From positions 5,146,001 to 5,210,000 of the forward strand of contig JAHCVI010000002.1 in NCBI GenBank assembly GCA_019096155.1: a stretch of 64,000 nt of DNA. Reading direction: 5' to 3'. Source of the stretch: Staphylotrichum longicolle. Its lineage: Eukaryota; Ascomycota; Sordariomycetes; Sordariales; Chaetomiaceae. The notes below the pieces were generated by a model. That model had not been told where the DNA came from. It searched no databases and saw nothing but the letters and a program-made list of their open reading frames with translations. Positions 31,520 to 42,860 of this stretch are shown here, piece after piece (the stretch's first letter is position 1; every line of letters starts with the position of its first letter). The position numbers and the translations under genes were made by a program.

Positions 31520-32518
31520 ATGTCGCAACGATGGCGTCCTCTTCTCGAGACACTGGGTCTGAAACTAGAGAACACACGCCACCAACCTAGTCCCTCAGGA
31601 CTGAACTCAGAGTCTCTCCCTCTCTACTCGACCGTCGCGGGCAGCGAAGCTTCAGCCTCCACGTCGACTTTAATCAGCTCTTCCTGCCTGGGTCCCAATG
31701 AGCCTCCACTCTCCGCCTCAACACGGCGGGGCCTTATCCAGCTTCCAACGCTCGGTCGTTTCTTCGCCGACTTTACTCTCGGCTTTGCCGATGGATTGAC
31801 AGTGCCATTTGCATTGACAGCCGGGCTCTCATCCCTTGGCCATACAGACACGGTCATCTACGCGGGAATGGCCGAGATCTGCGCCGGGAGCATCAGCATG
31901 GGAATCGGCGGTTACCTGTCTGCTCGTGGCGAAGTCGCCGCTGCCGTGACGGCAAAGCAGATGGAAGGCTATGACAATGACGCCGAGAATACTATCAGCG
32001 TCCCGGACGAGAAGAGCTTGCGCGTGTTTGAGGACGTCGTTGTACGCTATCTTGACCCGCTCGGTCTGCCTCTTCAACTGCGTGAGGCGGTGACGCAACA
32101 CATCTTTAGCTCCCCTGCCATTTTGGAGGCCTTGAACACGCAGGAGAGTGAACACCAGGGCGAGGACGAGAAACTACCATCGCCTTTCACGGCCGGTTTG
32201 TCGGTTGCAGTTGGTTATCTTCTAGGCGGCATGATTCCACTGTTTCCTTACTTCTTGGTGAGCGAAGTCAAGGACGGCATGGTGTGGAGTTTTGTTACGT
32301 GCGCTGTGGCGCTGTTTGTGTTTGGCTTCTGCAAAGACTTCATGTTGAGTGGCAGGGCCCGCCCTGGGACGGTTGAGGGGACGAGCAACAAGGTCCGCTG
32401 GAGGGATGTACGACGCAGCGCTTGGGAAGGTGCACAAATGGTATTCCTAGGAAGTGTTGCGGCCGGCGCAGCGGTCCTATGCGTAAGAGCATTTGAGGGC
32501 CTTCAGAGATCAGATTGA
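31520..32518 (+). CDS. CCC1/VIT1-like vacuolar Fe/Mn transporter
   Basis: 332 residues, one exon; ATG 31520 is the first real ATG in the frame. After a Ser/Pro-rich cytosolic N-terminus (about 75 residues) comes the family signature GRFFADFTLGFADGLTVPFA followed by LTAGLSSLG (helix 1), helix 2 with GSISMGIGGYLSARGE, then a cytosolic charged region, and three C-terminal helices (LSVAVGYLLGGMIPLFPYFL, MVWSFVTCAVALFVFGFC, MVFLGSVAAGAAVLCV). Family members move Fe2+ or Mn2+ from cytosol into the vacuole to prevent metal toxicity. The region between helices 2 and 3, which binds metal in plant VIT1, is present but I did not map its ligands. Vacuolar location is inferred from homology. Confidence 0.9.
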   Translation: MSQRWRPLLETLGLKLENTRHQPSPSGLNSESLPLYSTVAGSEASASTSTLISSSCLGPNEPPLSASTRRGLIQLPTLGRFFADFTLGFADGLTVPFALTAGLSSLGHTDTVIYAGMAEICAGSISMGIGGYLSARGEVAAAVTAKQMEGYDNDAENTISVPDEKSLRVFEDVVVRYLDPLGLPLQLREAVTQHIFSSPAILEALNTQESEHQGEDEKLPSPFTAGLSVAVGYLLGGMIPLFPYFLVSEVKDGMVWSFVTCAVALFVFGFCKDFMLSGRARPGTVEGTSNKVRWRDVRRSAWEGAQMVFLGSVAAGAAVLCVRAFEGLQRSD

Positions 32519-33207
32519 GCACATTTCATGAGTCCTTTAGCTTCATACTTCACCCTGACAGTCAGTGATGACGAGGTCAGGTATGTACCTGCATTACAGG
32601 ACGAATATCATCTGATCTCTATTCCAATTATGCCTAGATTGCGCACTCAAAAGACTTGATACATCTATGAGGGTGGTTGGTCAGATCTGGTGTCTGGAAA
32701 CGAGGACGGCGCCGAGGAGCTTGGGTCCTACAAGATGCAGAATCGATCGAATTCCAATGCGTTGTGTTCCAGACCTCGGACCGAGCCTGGATAAGCTTTA
32801 GAGGCAAGACATCATCTAATGATGCTCTGGGCCTTGTCTTCATGTCACATGGCTCCTGTTCTGAACTTCAACCTGAGCCCACGCCGTTGTTTGTGCGCAT
32901 TGTTTGGTGGTAGAAATCCCAGCGAGCGTGGCAGGAAATTCTTGATCCTACATAGTCTCTGCCGTATTGATCCGATATCTTTCTTTGTGCACTTGTGTGA
33001 CCCCCACAGTAGCAAGGGCGCCCTTAGTGTGAGGTAAACTACCTTAAGATAGGCTGGCAAATGACAGCATAAAAACCAGTGACTCAGTACATCGCGGTTA
33101 GAGTCAAATCCAATGTAGTTACTCAGAACAACACTTGGGCTTCCCCCTTTTCATGGCAATTGAGTGCCAGAATACGTCTTGGCTCAATACGCCGAGACAC
33201 TTTTGCA
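32519..33207. other. Intergenic, transporter to SPT3-like gene
   Basis: About 690 bp; the frame of the SPT3-like gene is open upstream of its ATG but without conserved sequence. Confidence 0.45.
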
Positions 33208-34415
33208 ATGGACCCAGAAGGACCAAGATATCGCGGCGAGATTCTCAAGGTAGAGCCACCTATAGTGGCGGCAGACAAAACTCACTTGACTGGAAACCTA
33301 GCTTACCAGTCCTCATATGAGCAGATGATGTTTGTCGCCGGCGAGAGGGGCGAGCCATCAATCGAGAGTACAACGATCGTTGAGAACATTGTCCGTGACC
33401 AGACAATACACATGGTGAGAAGTGACCCATAGAGAACGTGGGGATTACAACCGCTTACCTTGTACAGATAACTGTAGCAGGCGAGTTAGCGGCCCGTCGG
33501 GGCCAAGCCAGGTTCACTACAAACGATATCCTTTTCCAAGTGCGGCACGACCCTGGCCGTCTCGCCAAACTCAGGAATCATATACGGTGGAAAGAAATCC
33601 GCAAAAAGGCAAAAGCGCAGGATGAAGGCGCGGCTGACGACATCGACTCGGATGAAGAGGATATTCAAGGAGAAGACGAAGACGGCGATCCTGATGGTTC
33701 GACAGAGATCGACTCCGACTGCCCTGCCCAGCAACTCAAACCTTCCAGCAGAATAAACCCCGGCAGTCAGAAAGTTGGCATTCCACCGCTTCCGTGGTCA
33801 ATACTCTACATGTTTCCGGGTGCCTCAGAAGTCCCCTCCTTAGCAGCCCTAGATGATGGCCTGGACTGTCCAGACGAAGAATCCAACCCTCTTCCTGGGG
33901 GCAGCACCAACCCCTGGCTTCTTGCCCGCCTCACGAAGAATGACGAACGAACCCGCGAAATGACGGCCGAAGAGTACGCGACTTGGTCAGAATGCAGGTC
34001 GGCCTCATTTACCTACCGCAAGAAAAAGACATTCCGCCAGTGGTGCGGGCTGGGTGTCCTAGCCGGCCACAGAGCGAAGGATGATGTGTTGGAGATACTG
34101 GGCTTCTTGACCAGCGAATGGGTGCAAACGCTGACTGAGGAGGCATTGGCCGTAAAGGCTCAAGAAAGGAGGGCGTTGCAATGCGACAATGCCCGTCTGA
34201 GAGCTGGAACGAAGAGGAAGTTTGATGACATGGCTGCTGGGCCGTTTTGGACGGGAGACGACCAGGATATCAACGGGGACGTGATCCCAAATACCCCAAT
34301 TCAACCCTGGCATTTGAAACGAGCCTTTGACAATCTGCAAATTCCACCAAAAAGGTACACGGCACTGGCTAGCGGAGCGCAGTTGAGAGGACGGAAAAGA
34401 CTGAGGATATTCTGA
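33208..34415 (+). CDS. Divergent SPT3-like protein (SAGA/TBP-interacting, two histone folds)
   Basis: Spt3 is the SAGA subunit that contacts TBP. Exons 33208-33414 and 33468-34415 are joined across a 53-nt intron (gtgaga...tgtacag); the product is 384 residues. The N-terminal histone fold reads YEQMMFVAGERGEPSIESTT ... LAARRGQARFTTNDILFQVR, and the C-terminal fold contains NDERTREMTAEEYATWSECR, SFTYRKKKTFRQWCGLGVL and DDVLEILGFLTSEWVQTLTE. Between them is an acidic linker. Both folds are recognisable, but many positions that I recall as nearly invariant in fungal Spt3 differ, and the N-terminus carries an extra 35 residues. It may be a paralogue rather than the main SPT3. A fused two-fold architecture rules out most other histone-fold proteins. 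The start could also be a later codon. Confidence 0.85.
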
Positions 34416-34655
34416 GCCAGCGTACCAAGTAAGGAAGGGTCTTGAGCTTCATGTTACCAAAGCGGAGGAGAATGGAAGACAAGTTATCGACTCTGAGGAG
34501 CTAAGATAGGGAATCTATGAAACACGCTTCAAGTCGCTCATTAGGTATCTTGAAACCCTGTGCCACATGAAAACCGCCTAGTGGTCTATTCCAATGACAA
34601 TTTGACCATTCACTGAGCCCCGATCCTCCAAAACAGATATCCCGATGCACTAGGA

Positions 34656-37510
34656 CTAGTCCTCGTTTACACGAAAGAGCGCCAACGACATGGCATCCGC
34701 CAAAACCGAGTCGTTGGGCCGTTTGACGCTCAACAGCCTCGTCAGACCGCCATCGCCGCCTCTGGTGGGCGAAGCACCCGGACTCGGCGACATGGATCGA
34801 AGATATCTCTCGTCGCCGCTGCTCATGTAGTCTTCTCCATCGCTCAAGTAAGAATAGTTAACGCTCCCATCGACCTCAATGCCAGGAACCGCGAGATTTC
34901 GCGCGTTGCTGAAGCGCCTCGGGCGCTCAGCACCAACAACATGAGGAGGCAGGCCACCGCCGCCTGGGCCAGATTGAGACGGCCGTCGGTAATTGTTTGT
35001 TGCATTGCTCCGTCGGAGAGAGCCCAGAGAGGGAGAGGGAGCGCGGTTGTCCCCGAGTGCACTGAGGTTGAGGCTCTCAAGCTGGGCGACGGGGGCTGTC
35101 CCACCGACAATAGCCGGAGGTGTTTCTGCGCGAGGATTCTGGCTTCGGAGAGATGACGGCAAGGGAGACTTGGACCTAGGACGGGGTGCCTCAAACCGCG
35201 CATTAGAAGCTGACGAAGCGCGACCTCGTGCTGCTGTTTCTTTGTTCTTCTCGACTGTGAGCAAGCCCCAGAGCTGTTGCAGCCACTTGCGCTTCTCCTC
35301 GGGCCGCATGGAGCGTATGGGTAGAACCTCGGCGCCGGCCATTTCTCGAGTTGGCCAGGGGAAGCTGACAGCCATCTCACGCAGGGTCAAACTGTGCAGC
35401 TGGCGGAGGATGATGCGGATTTGGGCTTCAACGTTGGACTCGTGAGGGAAATACCAGTCGCCGCGTTGCTCAAGACGGTCAGCAATTTGTGTCATGGCAC
35501 CGACAAGCCTGATCACAGGATTAGCCTTTAGCCCATAGATTCCTCTGCTTTGGAAACTTACCATTCGATGGCAACCTCATCCGGCACCGCCTGTGCTCTC
35601 TTCAACAGCCAGCCAAGCATCTCAGGGGATCCGGACTGGTTCAAGATTGGAATGCTGCGCTTGTCGTGTTCGCGACCCTGGAGCTTCATGATGAAGTCAT
35701 TGTACTCCTTCATGGCGCTCAGCTGCAACCCGGCAAACTTGCCACCCCTGAGAGCATGGCAGATCTCGTCACCCAATGCAATGCCAGCTTTGATGCCGCT
35801 GTTTAGACCACGCCCGGGCCAGAAGTGCACCGTCATGGCTGCGTCTCCAGCGACAGCAACAATGGCATGCGGACGAGCAACAAAGCGTGAGTCCTCCAGA
35901 GGCAGCGGCTGCACCCCCTCTCTTACCGCCTGCACCACAATGGGGATGCGCACGACGTTGATGACCTCGCTCTCCTTGAATCCAAATAACTTCAGTCCAT
36001 CTTCAATGGACTTCCACAGCGGCGAGGTTCGGTCCTCGGAAGGCGCAAAGACACGGGTCTCGTCAAACCCTTCGGGAATGCTCCCGTCAGGGCGGCGGAA
36101 ACAGCCTGGGGCTCCAAAATGGATAGGTTTTCCGTCCACGCCGACCATCTTGTCCCACTCTTCCTCGGTCAGTTGCATGTTGAGGTACCCCTTTCCGTCG
36201 TGGTCGCTCGCGTTGAGGAGGTATCGCGTCTGGCCCAGAGTCAAGAACATGTTGAGCGGCTGGCTCCAGGGCAGACCCGCCTTGGAGCCACGGTCAAACG
36301 CCAAACCGAGGGCATAGCTTCTCCCCCGTTCCTTCTCGTAACCATGGAAATAACTCTTGCGCACCCAAGAAGCAGCACCGTCCGTGCCCAGCAAAACATG
36401 GAAATCACCACACTTGCCAGCCGCCAACTCCTCCCTTGTGACGCCCTCAGCATGCAAGTGGATCAGGCCATGAAACTCATCTGTCTGACACCGGCTGAGT
36501 AACCTGTCCTCCACCTTGCGAATCTGGATGTTGGCCGAGCCGGGCCAGACGCGTTCGGGGCGTCCCTCGAACAACGCCTCAAATGAGCGAGGGCTTAGCA
36601 GGCTTGTGACCGAGTCCTGGAGGGTCACCACCTGGTCTCGTCTTCTTGCATCAGGAGGGTAATCGACCGTGCCCGTCTGCGTGACCACCCAACGGCGTTC
36701 CCAAACATGCACCTCGACCTTGCCTTGCCCCTTTTCGGCGAGGGAGATGGCCGAGGCCAGTCCCGTGGGCCCGCCTCCAATGATGCACACCCGGAGACGG
36801 CCCGAGGGATACGGGTAGCGAACGAGCTCTCCAGGAGGGAGGGGTTCCAGGTTGCGGTGCAAGGTAGGGTCAAAGAAGAAATCCAGGACGGCGCGAGACC
36901 GGTCTGTGAAGCCGCTCTGGGGGACTCTGCCCTTGATCAACATGAAGCGAACCGCCTGCAGCAAGGGAGTGGCGGCGAAGTCGGCGTGGCGGTTGCCGTA
37001 GACGCGCATCTGAATAGCCCAAGCCAGGCCGGGAACGGTGCGATTGTTTTCATCGCCAACGATGGCCCGAAGCTCCGAGATCTGGGCCTGGCCGTCGATG
37101 GCCATGACGGCCATGCGCAAGAGGAAGATGCGCGCACGCTCCATCTCGGTCCGATTGACCTCGGCGCCACCCCAGGCATCTTCGTACACCTTGGGGAAGA
37201 GGATGGTGTCCTGGGTGTTGGCGGCATCGTTCGCCGCCGGGCTGGCCACTGCGGGAACGGCGGCTGGTGGGGGTGAAGGTGCCTTGCCCGCGCTGAGCCG
37301 GCGGAAGCTGAAGGCACTGCTCCCTGCAGTGAGTCCGCTGCTCGGCATGGTAATCTTGGGTGACTTCTTGCTCCGTTTCGGTCTTTTCTGAGGTGAGAGT
37401 GCGAAAAATGGGACACCACGCGACTCGGGAGAAGACCCAGTTTGAGGGGATGAGTCCTCTTGCTGGATGTCCGCGGACCTCGTCAGTGACAGGGACAGCC
37501 TGCTCGGCAT
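34656..37510 (-). CDS. Large FAD-dependent monooxygenase-like protein, 933 residues
   Basis: Two exons, 37510-35562 and 35508-34656, joined by a 53-nt intron (gtaagt...gatcag). The first frame alone ends two codons after the donor and would wrongly suggest two genes. The region upstream of ATG 37510 has no ATG, so I start there. The first 200 residues are low-complexity then helical. The dinucleotide fold is RVCIIGGGPTGLASAISLAE (about residue 260) with WERRW at the end of beta-2; the second FAD motif is VAVAGDAAMTVHFWPGRGLN. The arrangement of a helical N-terminal extension, FAD domain and long partner region is not the usual 400-residue hydroxylase. After the intron a short conserved part (DWYFPHESNVEAQIRIILRQ) is followed by about 180 disordered Ser/Pro/Arg-rich residues. 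Substrate unknown; a protein-modifying or regulatory flavoenzyme is possible. Confidence 0.85.
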
Positions 37511-38947
37511 CGTGATGAAGAAAAAAGTGCAGAGGGTGATATGACTGGAAGCAGACTGGCAAAATGCCAGAAGATTCAAAACTTCAAGGAACACAAAAAT
37601 AGCGAGAGAGAGATCGATAGAACGAAGATACAGGGCAATATAAGAAGAAAATGAACGTACTTGCTCCTCCTGAACGAACAAGCTCAAGTGGCCCCGCGTT
37701 GCCTAAAGTTGGGCTGTGATACTAGTCGCTGTGAGCCTTCGGCTTTAGCTTTGTTAGAGCCTGATGTGGTCGTCTGGGTGCCAGAGGGGGTGTGATTGGG
37801 CCAGGGCTGGAAGATACGTGGGAGATAATGACGAGAACCTGAAGACGAGTCACGAGTGGCTTGGATCTAAATTCTAGAGTCGCGGGACAGGTGGGGACGG
37901 GCTTACTCACCGTCTTAGGCTTCAGCTGCAGTTTGCCCAGCTTTCCGAAACCAAAAGCACGAGGGGCGTGACTTGTCGTCTCGAGACTGGCAGGCCTTGC
38001 TCAGCTCGCCTGGCTGTTGGCTCCGGAGCATCCCATTGCCGCGGCGCCCAGAGGGCCAGGCCATGTGGCTTTGGCCCTGGAAATGCGGCTATTTTCGGGC
38101 GCTCGAAACACAAAAATGGACTGCATTATGCGAGCGCGTTTAGTGCGACGGTTATTAGCGATACAACCTTGCACATGGCGGATAGCGTGGCGGTGCAGCT
38201 TGGCTCTTGCACATGATGCTCGGTTTCTCCCTGGCTTAACCACATTCATCTCCACGGCGGCTATTTTCAGGGCAGTGCACGCTAGATCACGGTGACCGAG
38301 ACTCGACGACCTTCGTGTCCCCATTTGAGTCAAGATGTTGGGAACAAGGCCCGGGCAAGACACCAAAATCCGCCCTGCGGTTGTCTCTCAAGCTTGGGAA
38401 GTCCTAGCGAGTTTCCTTTTCAAGATATAACTAAGAACCCAAGCAGGCTTAACCCAAGGTTGTTCGGTGAAAGCGGAGATGCTCGGCTGATGGTTTGTTC
38501 GTCCAGCACTGACCTGAACGACCAAATGGTTCAAGACCGCAATCAGGCTCACCCACTGTCAGCATCGACTTTCCCTCGCCTATCAGTCATGTGCATGCGT
38601 GCTGACAGTAATGTTAGTATTGTGCACAAATTAACATGAGCGTCTTCAAATGCAACCTCCTTAATCATCTCTCGGAAATTTCATCTCACGTTAGACGCCT
38701 AGCTGCACCATGATCCGGCACTTTGAGTGTACCGACTACACGCCCAATGGATTGAAGATGTCGCGTCTTGTTGGAGGTATTTATTCGCCTTCATGTTGAG
38801 TTTGATTCGGATGCTGATGCGATTTAAATACACGCTGCCTCCACGAGGTACTCCCATTGATTTCCGCCCTTCGAATTCTGAGTTCAACCACACCCCAACT
38901 TCCCCCTGCATCTTCCAGAGACCGCCTCCACCTACCGCTGTACCCCC
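37511..38947. other. Intergenic, upstream of the large FAD gene
   Basis: 1.4 kb holding the promoter of the FAD gene and the 3' side of the Thr-rich secreted protein. Short open frames only. Confidence 0.5.
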
Positions 38948-39602
38948 TTAGCAAGCCGCCGTCTTGACATCATACACGGTGGTGCAGCCAATCTTGTTGC
39001 ACACGCCGGCCTCGCTGCAAGGGAAGGACACGGTGGCGGTGGGCAGCGCGGCGGCGCAACCGCACGGGCGCGTCACGACGGCCGTCTTGGTGCACTGCGG
39101 GACGAGGCAGGTCGCGCAAGCCGTCGCGGTGCGGGTCAGCGTCGGGCAGCTAACGGTGCTGCACGGCTGGGTCACAATCGCCGTCACGCTGCGCGTGTCG
39201 GTCTGGGTCGTGGTGCTAACGCTGGTGCTGACGCTCGTGCTAACGCTGACGCTGGTCTCAGTGCTGACGCTGACGCTGGTCTGGACGCTGGTGCTGATCA
39301 CAGTCGACGTGACCGTCTCTTGTTGAATGTAGCTCTCCGTTTTGGTGACGGTGTCGGTCTCAGTCTTGGTCTCCGTCGACGTCGTGGTGACCGTTGCAGT
39401 CACCGTCGAGGTGACCGTCGCGGTCGGAAGGCCAGGCCGGCCAGTCTTGAGGGTCGTCGGGGTGACGGTAACCTGGGCGAGAGCAGCGCTGTTATGAAGA
39501 TGACAAGCGAAGGTTAGCTCAAGCTCAAGTCAATGTCGGTTGTCAGGGGTGCGAGTTATCATACCTCGCCAGGCCCAGGAACACGACGACTTGAGGGAGC
39601 AT
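38948..39602 (-). CDS. Secreted Thr-rich, Cys-rich protein of unknown function
   Basis: I do not recognise a named family. Exons 39602-39565 and 39488-38948 are joined by a 76-nt intron that splits the signal peptide region (MLPQVVVFLGLASAALAQ); the product is 192 residues. After cleavage there is a Thr/Val/Ser-rich stretch of about 95 residues with clear TSVST-type alternation, probably heavily O-mannosylated. It ends in a compact domain with about ten Cys (CSTVSC, CATCLVPQC, RPCGC, FPCSEAGVCNKIGC) and a final Cys as last residue. No C-terminal hydrophobic GPI signal is present. The layout fits a wall-associated or released stalk-and-knot protein. An even Cys count would allow full disulfide pairing. 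The function is unknown. Confidence 0.85.
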
Positions 39603-40479
39603 CTTGTCAAAGACTGCAGGTTACTTCTGTTGCGGGAGACAGGGGAGTTTGTAGCGGGGTAATAACGCTTGAATTTCACTTGCAGGATGCTCTTCATCTC
39701 GAGGATATTGCGGAAACACAAGCAGCTTTATCTCTCCTGCGTCCCCTAATCCCCGAGTCCCCCGGATTTACCAGAGGTGGCAACCATATGGCCCCGAGTT
39801 TCGCCCTCGTGTTGAAGTAGGACTCAGTATATTGATGTGTATATCGCGGAGCATCTTCTTTGGGGCATTCGATGTTCAAGACAACGAAACAAGCTACACG
39901 GGGCGGTCTGTACGCACACCTATCTGTCCTGGTTCCTGGGAGCGTCCAGACTTTGGGTTCGCCTCCCCGCCACATACCACAGCAGTATTCGGACGGAACC
40001 AATGGAATTTGCGATCTCGATTGTTGAACATGCGGCCACAATATTGGTGTTGCAGTGGTCCCTGGGGCAGGGTGCCATCCTCCGCGGGACCAATTTGACG
40101 GATGAATTGCATTTGTCAAGTTTCCCGGAATATTAATCAACGGCAAGCTATAAATATCGACAAACATGCCAACGCTAGCCCATGTACAGCCGAGCACGGA
40201 AGGGCCCGACGACAGCTTTCCCGTGTTTGAACTTGGCACGGAGTTTAGATGGAGGAGGCGACGAGATCCAGTTCAAAGTCGAGTCTGGGCCAACCTCCTG
40301 AATTTCCCATAATAGCATCCGCGATGGCGAACTGGCAGTTTGTAGTCCGTCACTCGTGGAGATAACAGAAACTTTATTCAGTGACGACCAAAGCCCATTG
40401 AAATCGGCCGTTACCCCTCAACGCCCTTACGCCAGCAATGCACCCAGAACTTCACTCAGATACCACCATCCTCTGAAAG
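39603..40479. other. Intergenic, Thr-rich gene promoter and Pth11-like 3' side
   Basis: No gene recognised in 880 bp. Confidence 0.5.
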
Positions 40480-41765
40480 CTACCGACTTCCCCCGGTCCA
40501 TGTTGAGCCGGTCATCGTCACAAGGTCTCTTCTTGGCTTGTTGTAGTAGACCTTTCTGGACGACCCAGAAGTGTTGTACGTCCTCCTCGACCTGCTTTGG
40601 CTCGTTCCGTTGTGGTGTGCCCGGCCAGATCCTTTCGGGCTGCGGACGAGCATTCGCAACATGGGTACCGATGCTGCCATGATGGTTACAGCGGCCTCTG
40701 CACTGGCCCAGATAACCAGGGTTACTCCGTCATCTGTAATTGCGTTAAACCCTGGTTCATGTTCGCATGCGCAGAGACCAGACTCTACTCACGGGGAAAG
40801 TCTCGTCCTCCCAGCTCGGGGAGAGATGAGCACTTGATAAACGCCGAGGCGGCGGCACTTGTCAAGTCAGCAAACCATTCCCTTTTGCGGAGTCGATTCG
40901 ATTGTCTTACAAAACCCCCATGCTCATGGCGAGAGCCACACCAATCTTTTCCTTGGTGTCCATATAAAGTCTCATAATGATCCCCCACGGAATGATGGCG
41001 AGAACCAAGTCCATCACCCCGGAGTACGCTAAAGTGTGTCGTTTAGCTCGTTGCTACTCTGTATGAGTTGGTTTCCGAACATACCGCTTGTGAAGATGTT
41101 GTACGTGATTATCACGTTGGGGCTCCAGCAGGTGCCCCTGATGAATGGGTGCCATGCCTTTTCAAGCGGTGTGCATCCTACCCAGAACAGCATCGCCGTG
41201 ACCCCCAATAGAAGGTTCATGGAAACCAAAGCAAACCAGATGAAGATCCTGGTCTTGCCGTGGATACCGTCGGATATCATCAATAGTGTGATGCCGAATG
41301 ACGTTTTGCTCCACGCCGCCGCGCAAATGGTGAGGGTGATCGAGATCTGCCCGATTAAATACATGTCGTTTAGGTTTCGGAACGGTATCTGCCAAACATG
41401 TTTTCCGTATCCCAGGTCAATAGCCAAGTTGTTGCATATTGCCGTGCCGAGGAGCGCCACCTGAGTCCATCATCAGCCTAGGTTCTTCTCCCTTTGGGCG
41501 TGGAAGCTTCTCTGCATACCCAGGCAGCAATGAGAAAATAGTCATCTGCATGCAGCCTCCGATGCCTAACGATCTTGCAGTAGACTCGCAGCGCTAGGAA
41601 GATCAACGCTGCACCCACGAGCAACCAGACTGAGACGCGCGTCGTGGGCCCGAGGTCATCATACCGCGCCCTCCCACGAAAGAACCCAGGAAAGGTCGAG
41701 TTCCATCTGCCAGGGTCATCATCTGTTCCGTTGGACAAACTGTCCATGGGGAAAGTCGAGTTCAT
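40480..41765 (-). CDS. Pth11-type integral membrane protein (fungal rhodopsin-like domain)
   Basis: A seven-helix membrane protein of the family that includes Magnaporthe Pth11 and many orphan fungal GPCR-like proteins. Five exons: 41765-41520, 41460-41085, 41028-40911, 40857-40793 and 40733-40480. Introns are 59, 56, 53 and 59 nt, and all joins keep the frame. The product is 352 residues. Family features are visible: an N-glycosylation-rich extracellular start, VWLLVGAALIFLALRVYCKI (TM1), DDYFLIAAW, AAAWSKTSFGITLL, FWVGCTPLEKAWHPFIRGTC with paired Cys, SGVMDLVLAIIPWGIIMRLY, the helix WASAEAAVTIMAASVPMLR and a basic cytosolic tail. It lacks an obvious N-terminal CFEM domain. The ligand is unknown. 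The short second-last exon (65 nt) is easily missed. Confidence 0.9.
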
Positions 41766-42860
41766 GATCGGATGGCCTCTACCTCGACAATCTGGTATTG
41801 AGTTGTCTAACAGGAGTATATGCAGAGGTGGTGGGATATTGACCGGTCAGGAGATTTCAGGATCAAAGAATGTCTCCGGAAAATGGGAAAGTCTCACACA
41901 AAGGTGACCGAGGGGAGTAATACACGGGACAGCGACAAGCGGCCCAGACACTTCGGACAGGTGGGATGGTGAGCCCAAGACGATCACAGCGTCAGAAACA
42001 CGGATGTGTGCAATGCGCATTACTGCCACCGCAAATCCAAAGGAAGATTCGGCAGTTGGGGGGCTCCCATGCCTAGAACAGATTGTCGATCCGGGAGGTT
42101 CCTGAAACGCTTTCATCCGTGTGACGGGCTTGAGGAGAGCTCGGCGCCCAGACTCTCAAGCCGATGAACGGGCATAATATGGACTACCTGCTATGCAGCT
42201 CAGTGGTGCATTCCACTTGACCAAAAAGGGAGAAGTTCTGGAAAAAGAACAACGGGCTCGAATGGTTGCGTCTCAACGCCCAAAACTTCACCTCCATGAC
42301 CCGGGCTGTGCCAAAATCACGCCTTGCAAAACCAGAGTGAAGATGGGATGATTAATTTGTTTTACCCAGAATCCACCAGTACGTTCAAGAGCACGCACAA
42401 AACGTTCTAGAAAACACAGTCTGTTAATTAAAGTGTTCCGTGAGAATTTCCTGAGTGTGCTCCATGACCCCCACCCCAAAACCTCGCAGCTCCTGTTTTG
42501 TTGGTGTGTCTTAGGACGAGTCCGTGGGGTGGGATGCAAGGCGCACTGATGTTGCAACGGTTACATATGTGGCGGATAGCCAAAGTCCGCTCAAGATCGC
42601 CCGGTTGTATCCAAAGTTAAGGTGTGTCGATCATACAGGCCCGGGAAAACAGAACACACACCACACAGCAGCCAAGTACTGTTGAGAAATTGTAGGCAAG
42701 CTGAGGCTCGCCACGTATTGCCCATCTCAATCACCGTGGGCGATTACACTGATTCAGACCACATTTTAACAAGGATATGCATCAATAACTCCCCAGAACG
42801 GGTTGCTCGATGCCAGTGCAGAAGCGAAAAACTAGCCGTTCTCATCGACATCATCCTCGA
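41766..42860. other. Intergenic, Pth11-like promoter and synthetase 3' side
   Basis: About 1.1 kb with short frames only. Confidence 0.5.
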
